Notes under the pieces: model-generated | Seen by the model: the letters and a program-made list of their open reading frames with translations, nothing else | Database searches by the model: none | Told to the model about the DNA's origin: nothing | Made by a program: the position numbers and the translations under genes | Shown: piece after piece, positions 10,683 through 20,764 of the stretch | How the letters are laid out: each line of letters begins with the position of its first letter | Position numbering within the stretch: position 1 is the first letter of the stretch | From: Atriophallophorus winterbourni | Lineage: Eukaryota > Platyhelminthes > Trematoda > Plagiorchiida > Microphallidae | Length of the DNA: 64,000 nucleotides | Assembly: GCA_013407085.1 (NCBI GenBank) | Contig: JACCGJ010013839.1 | Span: forward strand, 62,001 to 126,000 | Reading direction: 5' to 3'

Positions 10683-11729
10683 CCCGACCGCTACTCTATT
10701 TTGCACATTCACGATTTTTCGCTTAGCCTTTACGGAAAATCAGTTTTCTCCAAACTGGACCTCGTACGTGCATACCACCAGATTTCCATGGCCCCTGACG
10801 ATATTGATAAGACTGCTGTAATTACGCCATTTGGTCTTTTCGAATTTCTTCCTATGCCCTTTGGTTTGCGCAACGCTGCACAGTCTTTTCAAAGGTTCAT
10901 GGATCAGATTCTTCCTGGTCTTGATTTCGTCTTCGTGTATATCGACGACGTATTAGTAGCTAGCTCATCACACGAGGAGCATGTACGACACCTCCGTGAA
11001 GTCTTCCAACGCTTCGTTCAATACGGCGTTACTATCAATCCCGACAAATGCGTTTTTGAACAGTCGACCATTGATTTTCTCGGCTATAGGATTGACAGTA
11101 ATGGAATAAGCCCACTACCCGAAAATACACGGTCCATACTTGAATACCCAATGCCACAATCAATCAAAAGCTTACGCCGATTCCTAGGCGTCGTTAATTA
11201 CTATGGACGATTTATCCCCAACGCTGCTAAAATACTTCAACCGCTAACCGACATGCTCAAAGGAAATCCCAAAAAGTTGACAATTACAACCGCTGCAGAA
11301 TCTGCATTCGCCGAGGTTAAAGAACTCTTGAGCAACGCTTCCGCTCCGAGTCACTTAAAAACCGACGATAACGCACATTTGGTCCTGAAAACCGACGCAT
11401 TACAAGTTGTTGTCGGAGCCGTGCTGCAGCAAGAAGTAGACGGAGAAATTCAACCACTGTCCTTTTTCTCACGGAAGTTACAACCAGCCCAGACTAGGTA
11501 TAGCACTTTTGGACGCGAACTTCCCGTTATTTACCTAGCTATTCAACACTTCCGTCACCTACTCGAGGGACGCACCTTTACTGTGTTCACTGATCACAAG
11601 CCAATTGTTTATGCGTTCCGTTCTCCGACAGACCGAAACTCTCCAAGAGAAATTCGTCAACTCGACTTCATCGCGCAGTTCACTACAGATATTAGACACA
11701 TCGATGGTGACCGCAACATAAACGCTGAT
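10683..11729 (+). pseudogene. Gypsy-2 RT-RNase H block, inverted
   Basis: Homology begins at [12 protein letters not shown] (10683) within a longer open frame; the first 74 codons of that frame are antisense to gag and meaningless. Visible are [29 protein letters not shown], the catalytic box VYIDDVL (YIDD at 10938-10949), [12 protein letters not shown], then the RNase H parts VVGAVLQQ and [10 protein letters not shown]. It stops inside [11 protein letters not shown], where an integrase linker should follow, and joins the LTR fragment at 11728. It lies opposite in direction to the gag-protease next to it. No start codon belongs to it. Confidence 0.8.
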
Positions 11730-11793
11730 TAAAGCAAGCATCGAAGGAAATGGAAATACAATTGAAAAGAAAGTGAAATTACAAGTTGCTACA
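11728..11793 (-). repeat. Gypsy-2 5' LTR, truncated to 66 bp
   Basis: Matches the outer end of the LTR at 8611-8678 with few differences and ends CTACA next to AGGT. The junction with the inverted RNase H lies in a shared GAT. Confidence 0.75.
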
Positions 11794-12104
11794 AGGTCAT
11801 GGCCAACGACAGAAGGCCCGTGGTTGCCAATAGACGTTGATTTTGCAGGTTCCGTTGAATGCATCCATTCCCACGCAAATCATCTCGGACAACGATATGG
11901 AAATTTGAAGTACACAAAACAATTAAATGGCATTCCAAGAGAGGCTCGACCAAACAGACTGAAATTCCATCCATCAACGCGTTACCTGAAGCCTTCAGTT
12001 TATAAAACCACAAAACCGCCAAACATCACCTGCTTAGCTGGGGTCGATGTCCACGATGTCCAAGACGTCAGTTACACGTTTAAGTTCCTTTCAAAGAAGG
12101 GAGG
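11794..12104 (+). pseudogene. Gypsy-1 pol remnant, second part (integrase)
   Basis: Resumes the outer integrase: RSWPTTEGPWLPIDVDFAG is the start of the catalytic core, containing the first Asp of the DDE triad in the DVDFAG block. After about 30 residues the core is lost by deletion and only a C-terminal tail remains (FHPSTRYLKP, then an open run to 12114). No complete DDE triad is left. Confidence 0.7.
12093..12104 (+). promoter_or_regulatory. Gypsy-1 polypurine tract
   Basis: AAAGAAGGGAGG directly before the TGTAATATAG start of the LTR, the expected plus-strand priming site. Confidence 0.65.
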
Positions 12105-12292
12105 TGTAATATAGATAGTGGACGAACTATCGATTAATCGTCAATCAAAATCGATCGTAAGTGCACAGTATGATTTCATTCACTGTATAAACTTTGTGAT
12201 ATTCATTCATTCGGCCAATACACGAGTTCAGTAACGGTTGTGTTCTCTCTAACCCACGGCTTAGTCAGCAGTAGTGCAGCATAGATATAACA
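12105..12292 (+). repeat. Gypsy-1 right LTR (188 bp), shared with a second element
   Basis: Starts TGTAATATAG after the polypurine tract and ends GATATAACA. It is followed by ATTGGCGACGGGG, a primer-binding site, so it also served as the 5' LTR of the next element. Confidence 0.75.
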
Positions 12293-12660
12293 ATTGGCGA
12301 CGGGGTATGGAACAATTTTGTAACTTGTCAAAAGATGCCAGTGCCAATGTAATTCGTACAAGAATTGCTTAATCAACAAAAGCAGGTTTTTGAAGAGTTA
12401 CTACAACGAATGGCATTCCACACACTCAACAGTCCAAGTTCTGGACAATAGATTGACAATCTACTGCAAAACATCAACGAATTCCATTAACAGCCAGATG
12501 AAGGTGTTACTTTCGAGTCCTGGTACCGAAGATACGAAGATGGGCGATCTGACAGGTAGTAGCACAACCATGAGAGGAGTGGTTCACATATTCCTAAACG
12601 TGTCAGTTTTTGAAGAAGCAAATGGTGATTGACTCAGTCAAAAGCTTTTGAAATGTCTAA
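12293..12660 (+). pseudogene. Second Gypsy-1-type gag start in tandem
   Basis: After the primer site at 12293, broken frames encode LLNQQKQVFEELLQRM and, further on, DEGVTFESWYRRYED, both typical of Gypsy gag N-termini (mag-like clades). Stops interrupt it at several points. It fades out near 12660 with no zinc knuckle or pol. Confidence 0.6.
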
Positions 12661-12702
12661 TTAACAGACGTGAATGCAAGAACTTCTATCCAACTCTTTG
12701 GT

Positions 12703-12765
12703 CCAGTGGTCTAACGCAATGAGTAGATTAGTTAAACAAAAGCGATGAGATCAAAATCCATGCTG
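12703..12765 (+). repeat. tRNA-like (Pol III promoter) relic
   Basis: TGGTCCAGTGG fits an A box and GATCAAAATCC about 45 bp on fits a B box. The cloverleaf stems do not close well, so this is more likely the head of a tRNA-derived SINE than a tRNA gene. Confidence 0.3.
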
Positions 12766-13049
12766 CGCTGGCGTAAACAAATTACGCGATTCAAAGTGTG
12801 CAACCATTCTTTCTTATACTGCACGTTCCGTGGCCTTACGAATAATAGTTAATAGTGTGACAAGACTAGAATTTGCAGCGTCAGATAGGCAGCTGCATTT
12901 GAAGATAGATGTAATCAGACCGGACTCGCAATATTTTGGTACCACTCCCTTAATAAACGATTAGTTAAACCAGCTGGAAAGCGGTTCACAAAGTTGACGA
13001 TGACAGAACATCATCACATCCGATGTGATGGCATCCGCACATGGAGATT

Positions 13050-14440
13050 TTCTTACATTAGTTTGAGCAACTGAATTTCGACAATCTTTGGATGTATCAC
13101 AATTTCGCCCAGTGTTTCGATTCCTGAGTCGACTGAATACTCACAACGTTCCACTGAACGTTTTGGCAGGAACGCTTTAGAGTAATAAATCGCGAGAGAA
13201 TTTGCGGTTTCTAATACGATCTCAGTGATATTTTCACCGTCATGTACTGCAAAAATACCTGGTTTGACTTTGGCTTTCACGTTCATGATTTCGTATAGTA
13301 AGTTTTGGTTGCGTTCCATTTCTAACTGCAGCATCAATTGGTGCGCTTCCTTATCCTTTTGAATAAGTGAAGTAACTTTGTTGCGTAACATACGGAAATG
13401 TTGCCAAGGAGTAGAAGTATTGTTGTCTTTATGCTGCATCCACGCTGCTCGCTTCAGCGGTAGACCACACCAATAATGCAAATTTCACCAGACATCAGCG
13501 TTAGCGAACACCAAATTGTATCCTCGAGCGTGAATTCTGTGTTGTCTATTGGATGGCACTGGAGTCGATTGTGATAATAAAGAGCAACACCACCACCACT
13601 TCTCTCTCGATCGTTCCTTATCAAATTCATATTTGGAATTGATATCTCCGTTTCAATCAATTGGGAAGAATACCATGTTTATGTAATGGCGATAATGTCA
13701 GGTGAGTAGCGCGAACATATCTCGGTTAACTCGGTTAATTTGTATATAAACATCTTATAAAGTTTGTGGTGTTCGAATCATGAAACGTTATCAAAGGGCC
13801 GACTCGGTTAGAGTCGGAATGCTTAAGTTTTTGGAGCTATCGCTTGACATTCAGGTTGAACCTCATCACTAGGCGTTGCTGGGTCGGTACTATCCGTTTT
13901 CTTGCTTCTGGTTATTATCCTGGGCAAGCTCAACTTGACGTTTTGGGGTAGGTTCCTTCTATTGGCTTTAAATTCACGTTTGATACTATCGGTCATTTAG
14001 GTATTCAAGACTGTTAGCTTCAAAGGGCTAGGACATTACCCTTTATAATTGGCAAACCGCGGTATCCTGAAAGCATTCACAAGTATGGCTTTCTCAATAA
14101 CAATTGTTTCCGCTAGGTACTTACGCAGTTTGTGATCGTGCTCAGACTTTTCTTGAGAAGGAACGTCAGCAACATCCTTCGAAACTCCAGGAAGTACAAT
14201 AATTCTTGGATTATTTTCTTCTCGAGATTTCTTCGACGACTTTCACTCCCGCCATGGCAGATCGGCATGGATACGACATGTAGACACTACAGCACCTCTA
14301 AGAAGGTAAGCGTTTTCCACGTCCTTTGCAGATTGCAGCGTTATTCTTAAAAGGTGAGGATCACCTTTGTGAGGAGAATTTAGGTGGCGGTTCAGTAAAG
14401 CTTTTGATGAGGGAGTAACTGCGGCCAGTCTCATCTGACT
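13050..14440 (-). pseudogene. LINE-A family copy: ORF1 C-half, endonuclease and linker
   Basis: From 14434 down, ORF1 text is recognisable (LLRITLQSAKDVENAYLLRG, then IHADLPWRE), continuing in changing frames to the ORF1 end near 13800. Next come the endonuclease start and RSGGGVALYYHNRL with DTIWCSLTLMSGE (13660-13454). The frame then jumps to the linker before RT (WQHFRMLRNKVTSLIQKDKE to 13053), skipping the C-terminal half of the endonuclease. Several stops are present. The catalytic RT is absent. Confidence 0.75.
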
Positions 14441-14599
14441 ACTGAGTTTCTACCACTGAACTAAGTCATGTTTTAGGGTAGCTTCGAACAGCGTTTCCCG
14501 TGACTCGGTCACGTGGACCAATGAGAAACCAATTGCAAAGATGGCCACTGTATGAATTCAGATACCCCAGGGAAATGATTGCGAAAGAATTCAAAGATT

Positions 14600-15300
14600 C
14601 AAGAAATTTTAGTTAAAAGTTAATACTTTAAAATGCCACAGGATTATGGCATAAATAAAAATATTAAAATATAATAGTATAAAAGGAGTAAAGTAAACCA
14701 AATGATGTTCTTTTACATGTATAAGTCCAATTCCGCTGTAAACATCGCCAGGCAAGGACAGTCCACAACATGTTGGGCTAGGGAATTCCAAATTAATACA
14801 GCATTCCTTGAACCCCTTAGTTTCAAGGTGACCCACGATACACTCAGTTAGGATGCGCTCCATAATTTCCGAGATGCTGGCCTGTAATTTGATACGTCGG
14901 AATGACAGTCAATACGAGAACTTGATACGTGAATGGATAAGGTATCTCCGCGTCTCACTTTTTCATCACACCAATCAAGCAAGTGTCTTAGTGGATGTCT
15001 ATCGGTAGAGACAATTCTATAGGTCAGAATAATATCGCGCCGTATCCTCCTCTGGGTAAAGTCACATAGTCGCAGACGTCGCAATCTTTCGGTGTACGGA
15101 ACATTGCGAAGACCCATCACGAACATTGTTGCTCTGTGATAAATTTTATCAAAGAGAGCAATATCTTTTGCCTGTCGATATATATTCTGGCGGTGATCTG
15201 TGCTCTTCAGGCGTTCACTAATTTATACTCCAAGATCTTTTTCCAACTAGCTCCATGTCAAGTTTTGAGTTCTGCACAAAAATATATGGTGTTGATTACA
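14600..15300 (-). pseudogene. LINE-A family fragment with permuted RT segments
   Basis: 15260-14900 encodes the C-terminal part of a LINE RT (YTERLRRLRLCDFTQRRIRR, then HPLRHLLDW). Directly after SSRIDCHSDV it passes into SNYRPAS and MERILTECIVGHLETKGF, which belong near the beginning of RT in the intact LINE. The order is therefore C-terminal part first, RT start second. The frame ends in an AT-rich tail near 14610. Non-functional. Confidence 0.65.
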
Positions 15301-15497
15301 ATTCACCATAAATAATTTCTGCGGATAATGTTATCTTTCCAAAGGCAGACACGTCCAACATAACTACGAAAACTCTGCCTACAGCACCTGAACAAAATCA
15401 ATACCTTGAACAACAAATAATTTCTCTTGTTAAAGTTTTCACGTTTTCCGCTTCGTCATCAGCATCGCACTATTAAGTACTCACTGGGTGGAAACAC

Positions 15498-16231
15498 GAT
15501 TCAATTCAATTCAATTCAATTTTAATGGTCTAAAAAGCATATAGCTTTACAAAAAACCACAGAGTAGTATGAGAATTACGAATAACATAAGTAATAAAAC
15601 GGGATTTTTTCGCTTACTCAGCAGTTCAGGAATCAGGTAAAAATCTATAGGGCAGAAATTGTTTTCGATTGGTGGGATGACAAATGTAGGTGTATGGTGT
15701 TAAGATGTATAGTTTTCTTCGATGCACGGGTTTAGGGTCAAATAGGCATCAAGGCTTCTCTTGAAAGTTTGCTGGTTTGGTGAGTTTACAACATTATCTG
15801 GCAGATTGTTCCAATTAAATCAAACTCGCACGGCAAAAAATGTCGTCTGCAGTTGAGTCTCGAGTGAGGGACAGTTAGAGTAAATGTGTGAGCTCTTGTA
15901 TTATGCGAGCTCCGTAGATTCAATAAGCATTGTAGAGGGTGATTTTCAGTATTCAAAATATTGTAAACCAGAATCAAATCCCCTCGGAGACGACGACGTG
16001 GATAATCAAATAAATTTAGCGTTTTGATTCGCTCATTATAGGGTTTCCGGCTGAGTCCAGTGACAAGTTTGGTAGCTCGATGATATATTCGTTGCAAAGT
16101 CGCAACATCTTTTTAAGCCATGGCGACCATGCTTGAACCGCATATTCCATCGTGGGCTTGATGTACGTATTTATAATACAGGGAATTGTCTGTTTTGAGA
16201 ACCTACCGAAAATTCTCTTTAGAAGTGACAA
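15498..16231 (-). pseudogene. 5'-truncated LINE copy: RT C-terminus and 3' UTR
   Basis: 16231-15786 encodes the RT C-terminal region in two frames (LLKRIFGRFSKQTIPCIINT, YIKPTMEYAVQAWSPWLKK, then LFDYPRRRLRGDLILVYNIL). A 3' UTR follows down to a run of AATTC pentamers at 15498-15522. This is the usual shape of a dead LINE copy made by incomplete reverse transcription. The family is related to LINE-A but distinct from it. Confidence 0.75.
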
Positions 16232-16249
16232 TTTCTGTGATTAGCAATT

Positions 16250-16887
16250 TCCGTGATTGACGATATTTGCTTCACTGAGTTATCAAATAGTGGTAAAAGG
16301 ACAAACACTGTTTGAAACCACTTTCTAATTAAGGCTCTATAACATTGAACACATAGTTGTTATTTTCTAAATTAATTTACATTTTTCGGTGGAATCCATT
16401 ACTCTAAATCTGGCAGGGATTTGCACATTTGTAAACATTTCCGTGGTATCAATTTCATTGTGGTAATTTAAGCACGGCTGATCGTTTATGTAAACCAAAT
16501 TTCGCGGGATCGTTGAAATAGTCTGATTTCGTAACATGATGTGATACGATAATAATCATAAATTGCACATTAAATAATGTCAACAGGCAAGATTGGACTT
16601 GCATATTCGAATTTTGTGGTCTTCAAGCGCATTTTAAAATTACCGAGAGGGATTCATCTGACTTTGACTAAATTCCTCCGGACTAAAATGGCTGCCGGCG
16701 ACAGTTCCGCTTTGTCACGTGTTGTCTGTCACGAGTGAAACGTCGACTTGACCGATAAACTATCCCGTGCTGTTAGAGCTCTAATGAATCGTCGCAGCAG
16801 CGTAACTGCATAAATTTTATGCTGAGCACGTGACGTATTGGAAAATTCATGTAACCGACAGATTAAACATTGCCTCAAAAAAGAAAT
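16250..16887. other. No feature seen
   Basis: AT-rich sequence with no open frame of interest and no text shared with other repeats in the window. Confidence 0.4.
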
Positions 16888-17070
16888 TCGAATGCAAACG
16901 GTTAGAGCCGTTCTTGAGTAACATATCGCGTTTGACGCAGAAGTTTAGTCACACCAAGGCTGATAGTTTGAACAGGAAGCACAGTTAAATATCATTCCAT
17001 CCACCACCTCTAATTGGTCACACCACTAAACAATCTATTGAAATCCCGGCGGTGTCAAGTCACGAAGACA
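16888..17070 (-). repeat. R3 repeat copy 3, degenerate
   Basis: Reverse-complement match to the R3 copies (CTTGGTGTGACTAAACTTCTG and the surrounding text). The hammerhead core is destroyed in this copy. Confidence 0.5.
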
Positions 17071-17320
17071 AGCACAGGGTAATTTGGTTTATTTGCTAAG
17101 CATAAGGTTCAGCCAAACATTTAATCGACTATTTCGATAAACCCCAACTTCGAAAAGAACTAGACCAGCAGAAATTCAATGGATACCATTTGGAACCGAT
17201 CGATTAGTTATCGCAATTTTGCATTTCAGTCTATCTGATCTCTAGCTGATGTCGTGAATCTATCACCGCTTGACAAAACTAGTTCTGAACATCCGAAACA
17301 AGGTTCATAAAGAAAGGAAG

Positions 17321-17425
17321 CTCACCTGAATCTGTTCGACTTTCCTTATCGACGAATCAGAGGAGACCATATCCTACTTTACAAAATATTCCATACCCCA
17401 AACCATCCCTTACGCGAAGAGATAA
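17321..17425 (+). pseudogene. LINE RT C-terminal scrap
   Basis: HLNLFDFPYRRIRGDHILLY followed by KIFHTPNHPL matches the same region of the copy at 15.8-16.1 kb. About 35 codons only, then it runs into an R2 repeat. Confidence 0.65.
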
Positions 17426-17457
17426 GCGAACAGATAAGAAAACAATAATAAAATAAA

Positions 17458-17516
17458 CACCTGATCACGGCAAACAGCCAAAAACCGGTAGTGGTGTGTA
17501 AGGGATGGGGATGTTA
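17458..17516 (+). repeat. R2 hammerhead repeat, mutated core
   Basis: CACCTGATCACGGCAAACAG then AAAAACCGGTAGTGGTGTG: the R2 core with CTGATCA in place of CTGATGA and AAAAAC in place of GAAAC, so it should not cleave. A short (TA)n run follows. Confidence 0.65.
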
Positions 17517-17583
17517 TATATATATATATTAAATGAAATAAAAAAATTAATATGAAAACAGCCAAGAACTGACAATTACATAC

Positions 17584-17713
17584 GCATGGCCGATTACAGT
17601 TTCCTCATGAGCGGCAGAACGAACTTTGGCCAAAAGATTCACTAAACAATGCTGCACGTCTACTGATTTAAGCTCGTTAAAAATACAACATAAATAACAT
17701 TTCATATCAAGTT
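17584..17713 (-). CDS. Candidate internal exon of an unrecognised host gene
   Basis: On the minus strand a pyrimidine-rich tract ends in TATTGCAG just above 17713. A 130-bp stretch stays open, and it ends at GGCCATGC followed by GTATGT, a strong donor. The encoded peptide starts LDMKCYLCCIFNELKSVDVQ and ends EETVIGHA; it does not look like any mobile element here. The longer open frame to 17786 begins at GTG in the presumed intron and is not a real start. I do not recognise the protein, and no neighbouring exon was found. Suggestive only. Confidence 0.4.
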
Positions 17714-17716
17714 CTG

Positions 17717-18434
17717 CAATACTCACAAACGAGTAGTGAACAATGAATGTGATCGATATGAAGAAACGGATGGAAACAAAGCTCACGTGAAATTGCTCAT
17801 ATCTTGTTCGATCGATGTCGATGCATAAGGCATAAGCAATATGTAATCACGAAATAATCGTCTCTTGACGCGTAGGTTTATTGTAAATATTTTGATGGCT
17901 TTCGCTTCAGCCGTCCTCAAAATACTCCAGCTAAGACTTCGTGGCATGTTGTAGGGAACCTTGTGAACCACAAAACGCACCATAAGGTTCCACTCTGTAT
18001 CCCAGGTTGACCAGATGCCCTAGAATGGAACTTTTCAGTTTTCTGAAAATAATGTTCGTTCAACTAACTTGTGCGATGGTCTGACATTCCCAGTTTACCT
18101 GTCGTACAGCCAATGTATCTTACAGCACTTGAACAAGTGAGCCCGTAATGCACATTGAGTTTGCTTGACAAAGTAGCTGAAGTTTTTGTGTGATTACGGG
18201 CTTGAACGTTAGTCGCAATGTTCCGAGGTGATGATCCATTCATCTATTTGCTCTGGCTGCCGGGTTAGAGGCGTGGTCCTTAAAGTGAAGTTGAAATTAT
18301 AAGGGCTAGAACAGATTGTTAAACGAACGTTTGAGAGAAAAACATATTTATGTTCAACTAACTTGCTCACGATATTAAACAATTGGACTCAACCATTTAA
18401 TCAAGCGATTTGCGTGAATGCCAGTTACTTGAAT
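17717..18434. other. No feature seen; possible intron
   Basis: No coding stretch or repeat recognised. If the exon at 17584-17713 is real, this is upstream intron sequence. Confidence 0.3.
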
Positions 18435-18715
18435 TAGTCTAAAGCTTTCGATCGTTTTGATTATTCTTAACCCCTTTCGAATTTGTGGGATGCTGGCTCA
18501 TTTGAAATGCATTTGTTTGGTTTACAAGTTATCTGTCCGAAAGTGAAATTCAAAATATGTGGCGAATATATCGAGTTATCGAAACCAAAGGCGGCGTCCC
18601 CCAACGATCAGTACTCAGTCCAATACTGTTCCTAATATGTGTAAATGAGCTGTCAGAATTAGTATTGTGTAGACGTGTTCTTTTCTACGATGATGCAAAC
18701 ATAGGAAGGAAATAA
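18435..18715 (+). pseudogene. LINE RT palm fragment
   Basis: Read across frame changes, the plus strand shows SKAFDRFDYS near 18440 and, after about 150 bp, GGVPQRSVLSPILFLICVNE, then VLFYDDANIG. These correspond to the conserved LINE RT blocks KAFD, GVPQGSVL and FADD, with the catalytic box changed to YDDA. Stops are present. Too broken to appear as a long open frame. Confidence 0.65.
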
Positions 18716-18724
18716 ACTCTGTGA

Positions 18725-19020
18725 TGATTGCCTCGTGTGATGGAGATGCATGCAAATGAGCTTTTTTGTTCATGGTCATGGGTTCAAACCTTGTCTACAT
18801 AAGTATGGGCTCATATGATTGAGAAGTTTGGACGTACCAACCTTATCCAACATTGGCATATAAGCGCAACATATTTAGCACTCTTCCAGTGTTTCAAGCG
18901 CATGCGGATCCTGATCATACTGTCCCTACCTGAGGAGTGCAAACAGCACGAAACCGGTCGTGGTGTCTGTGTGTGTGATGGATGTGCATGCAAATGATTT
19001 TTTGTCATCTATTGCAGTTT
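18725..19020 (+). repeat. R2 hammerhead repeat, partial tandem pair
   Basis: The text following the ribozyme core (GATGGATGTGCATGCAAATGA) occurs at 18735-18760 and again at 18972-19000, about 237 bp apart. One complete repeat unit is thus preceded by the end of another. GGGTTCAAACC in the unit resembles a Pol III B box. Confidence 0.65.
18926..18966 (+). ncRNA. Type I minimal hammerhead ribozyme (R2 family), canonical core
   Basis: CTGAGGA (18930-18936) is followed by a perfect stem II, GTGC-AAACA-GCAC (18937-18949), then GAAAC (18950-18954), a two-base loop CG, and GTC (18957-18959), the cleavage triplet. Stem I is CTAC/GTGG. All core bases of a hammerhead are present. Stem III is only two base pairs, as in retroelement-borne minimal hammerheads. 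Cleavage is predicted after C18959; activity is not shown. Confidence 0.7.
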
Positions 19021-19429
19021 TTAATGGTGGTAGCTGTTTCAGCTTGTGTTTGAAAATACTTGCCAGAAAAGAACCCAGATTAGAACCCCCTCGATCTGAC
19101 AAGATATTTTACCATCGAGCCGAAATTTTATCTTCAAAGTACATCGTACATGTAGTTGTTCCAACACCTAAGTGAATAGTAATCTCTCTTCTCTCCTCTT
19201 CATCTTCTTCTTATTGACAGCCATTTTATCATCTGTATCGAGGAACCATGTTAAAATGAGGAGGCTGTTATTAAATAGTTGAGCTCAAACTCATCTTGTT
19301 AATGTTATGTGTATAATACCTTGCTACTCTATATGACCACCTTCAAAGCAAACTTGGATCTACCCATGCCAAAAGCGTCATTTGTTAGCCGTATATTTTA
19401 TATACTAGTAAAATATCACTAATGTTTTA

Positions 19430-19800
19430 CTTTGGTCATCCATAAGCGCCATGAGCGCTTGACCAAGGATCAATATGTGATTCGGTGTTTGAACACCCTA
19501 GTTCGTTGTACGAACCTTATGTAACGGTAGCATTCAAGTATAACTTTCTTTACCACGTATCAACTGTTTCAAGGATGACTGAACCTAAGCTTACTGTCTC
19601 CACCTAATGACGCAAACAGCCAGAAATCGGCAGTGGTGTGCAAGTGCGGTGGATGTGACCAACATATTACTTTGGTCATCCATGAGCGCCTTGAGTGATT
19701 GACGAGCAATCATTGTGTGATTCCGTGTTTGAACACCGTGGTTCGATGTACGAACCCTTTGTAACAATGGCATTCAAGTATAACTTTGTCTACTAAACAA
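19430..19800 (+). repeat. R2 hammerhead repeat, partial tandem pair
   Basis: TACTTTGGTCATCCAT and the next 120 bp occur at 19430 and again at 19670, giving a unit of about 240 bp with one and a half units present. The ribozyme core at 19600-19640 reads CTAATGA and GAAATC, so it is inactivated. Confidence 0.7.
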
Positions 19801-19918
19801 AATATTCATTTGCATGCTTTTCCGTCACACACATCCCACGATCGTTTTCGTGCTATTTTCACTCGTCAGGTAGGGACAGTAAGATCAGGATCCGCATGCG
19901 CTTGAAACAGTCTACTAA
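19800..19918 (-). repeat. R2 hammerhead repeat, reverse copy
   Basis: Minus strand reads CTACCTGACGAGTG, an A-rich loop, then GCACGAAAACGATCGTGG at 19835-19873. The core CTGACGA is intact, GAAAC has become GAAAA, and the cleavage triplet reads ATC. It abuts the plus-strand copy, so the two form an inverted pair. Confidence 0.65.
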
Positions 19919-20584
19919 TGTTTTCAGTTTTTATCCCGAATACTGTGGAGTTGTATAGCGTTCGCATTTAGCCATAAATCCTTTAACCCAAGGAATTCAC
20001 AACAGTTAAAAGTGGTTATTATTTTGATGTTATTAGTTCCCGTGCACAGACACTGGGATGGATATGCGTTTTGTTATTTTTTTAAAGCCACTATTCTGGT
20101 TCTCCAATCCGCGTTCGTATGCTCCACTCTTAGCCACATCAATCGGCTTTCAAACAACACCGTTCGACCGACTCGCCAACGCGGAATTCAGTTGAACTTA
20201 ACGTGTCTCATTCAGATCACCTGAACAAGAATAAACCTGCCGCTCACGTGACGTTCGTAGAATTTAGCGAACGCGGAATTTTTGAGGTTGCATTGTTATT
20301 CGTGATCAACACAAACGCTTGTAAGATGAAATAACCGGACTACGTTCTCTTTTGCTCCATAATGTGAATGGAACTCCTCAAGCAGTGATTCGTTTTCCCA
20401 TCTTTTAAACACGCATATGTGCGCTGCCACAGCAATCCTACCCCTTTAATTGGTGTCGAAACAGCCCTCTGAATGGACTGTTAAATAGGTTTTGTACAAT
20501 GAATCACGGTGTTCAAGACGCTTACTAGCGACGCATCAGTTACGAGAGTATTCACATATTCTCTGTGTACAATTTTCTTGAGCG
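19919..20584. other. No feature seen
   Basis: No protein motif or shared repeat recognised. The open stretch 20012-20224 shows no family resemblance. Confidence 0.35.
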
Positions 20585-20764
20585 TTTAACGTGGGATCAC
20601 TCTGTGATTTTTACTATGAACAACTTTTGGTAGTACGAAACCTTTTCAACAGTTGCTTCAAACACTAGTTTCATTTACCACTGTTTCTGTGTTTCAAGGC
20701 CAACTAAATCTGACATTAGTGTCTCCATCAGAAAATGGCAAAATGCCAGAAAACGGGTACGGGG
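20585..20764 (+). repeat. R2 hammerhead repeat, degenerate
   Basis: The order GTACGAAACC, TTTCAAGG, GTGTCTCCATC, TGGCAAAATGCCAGAAAACG follows the R2 unit, but CTGATGA is replaced. Stem II (TGGC/GCCA) is kept. Confidence 0.5.

Larger units (their letters stand above)
8138..11793 (-). mobile_element. Gypsy-2: CsRn1-like element nested in Gypsy-1, internally rearranged
   Basis: Minus-strand element bounded by TGTAG...CTACA and AGGT duplications. Order along the plus strand: full 3' LTR (8138-8678), a short RT start fused to the integrase end (8727-9446), protease and gag (to 10616), an inverted plus-strand RT-RNase H block (10683-11729), and only 66 bp of the 5' LTR. RT, RNase H and most of integrase are missing from the minus-strand pol. 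Confidence 0.75.
6263..12292 (+). mobile_element. Gypsy-1: decayed Ty3/Gypsy LTR retrotransposon (outer element)
   Basis: LTRs at both ends share ACACGAGTTCAGT and end in GATATAACA before ATTGGCGACGGG. Inside are gag with two zinc knuckles, scraps of RT and RNase H, and an integrase split in two by the nested element at 8138-11793. All reading frames are broken. The right LTR is followed by a second primer-binding site and gag start, so two tandem elements shared this LTR. Confidence 0.75.
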
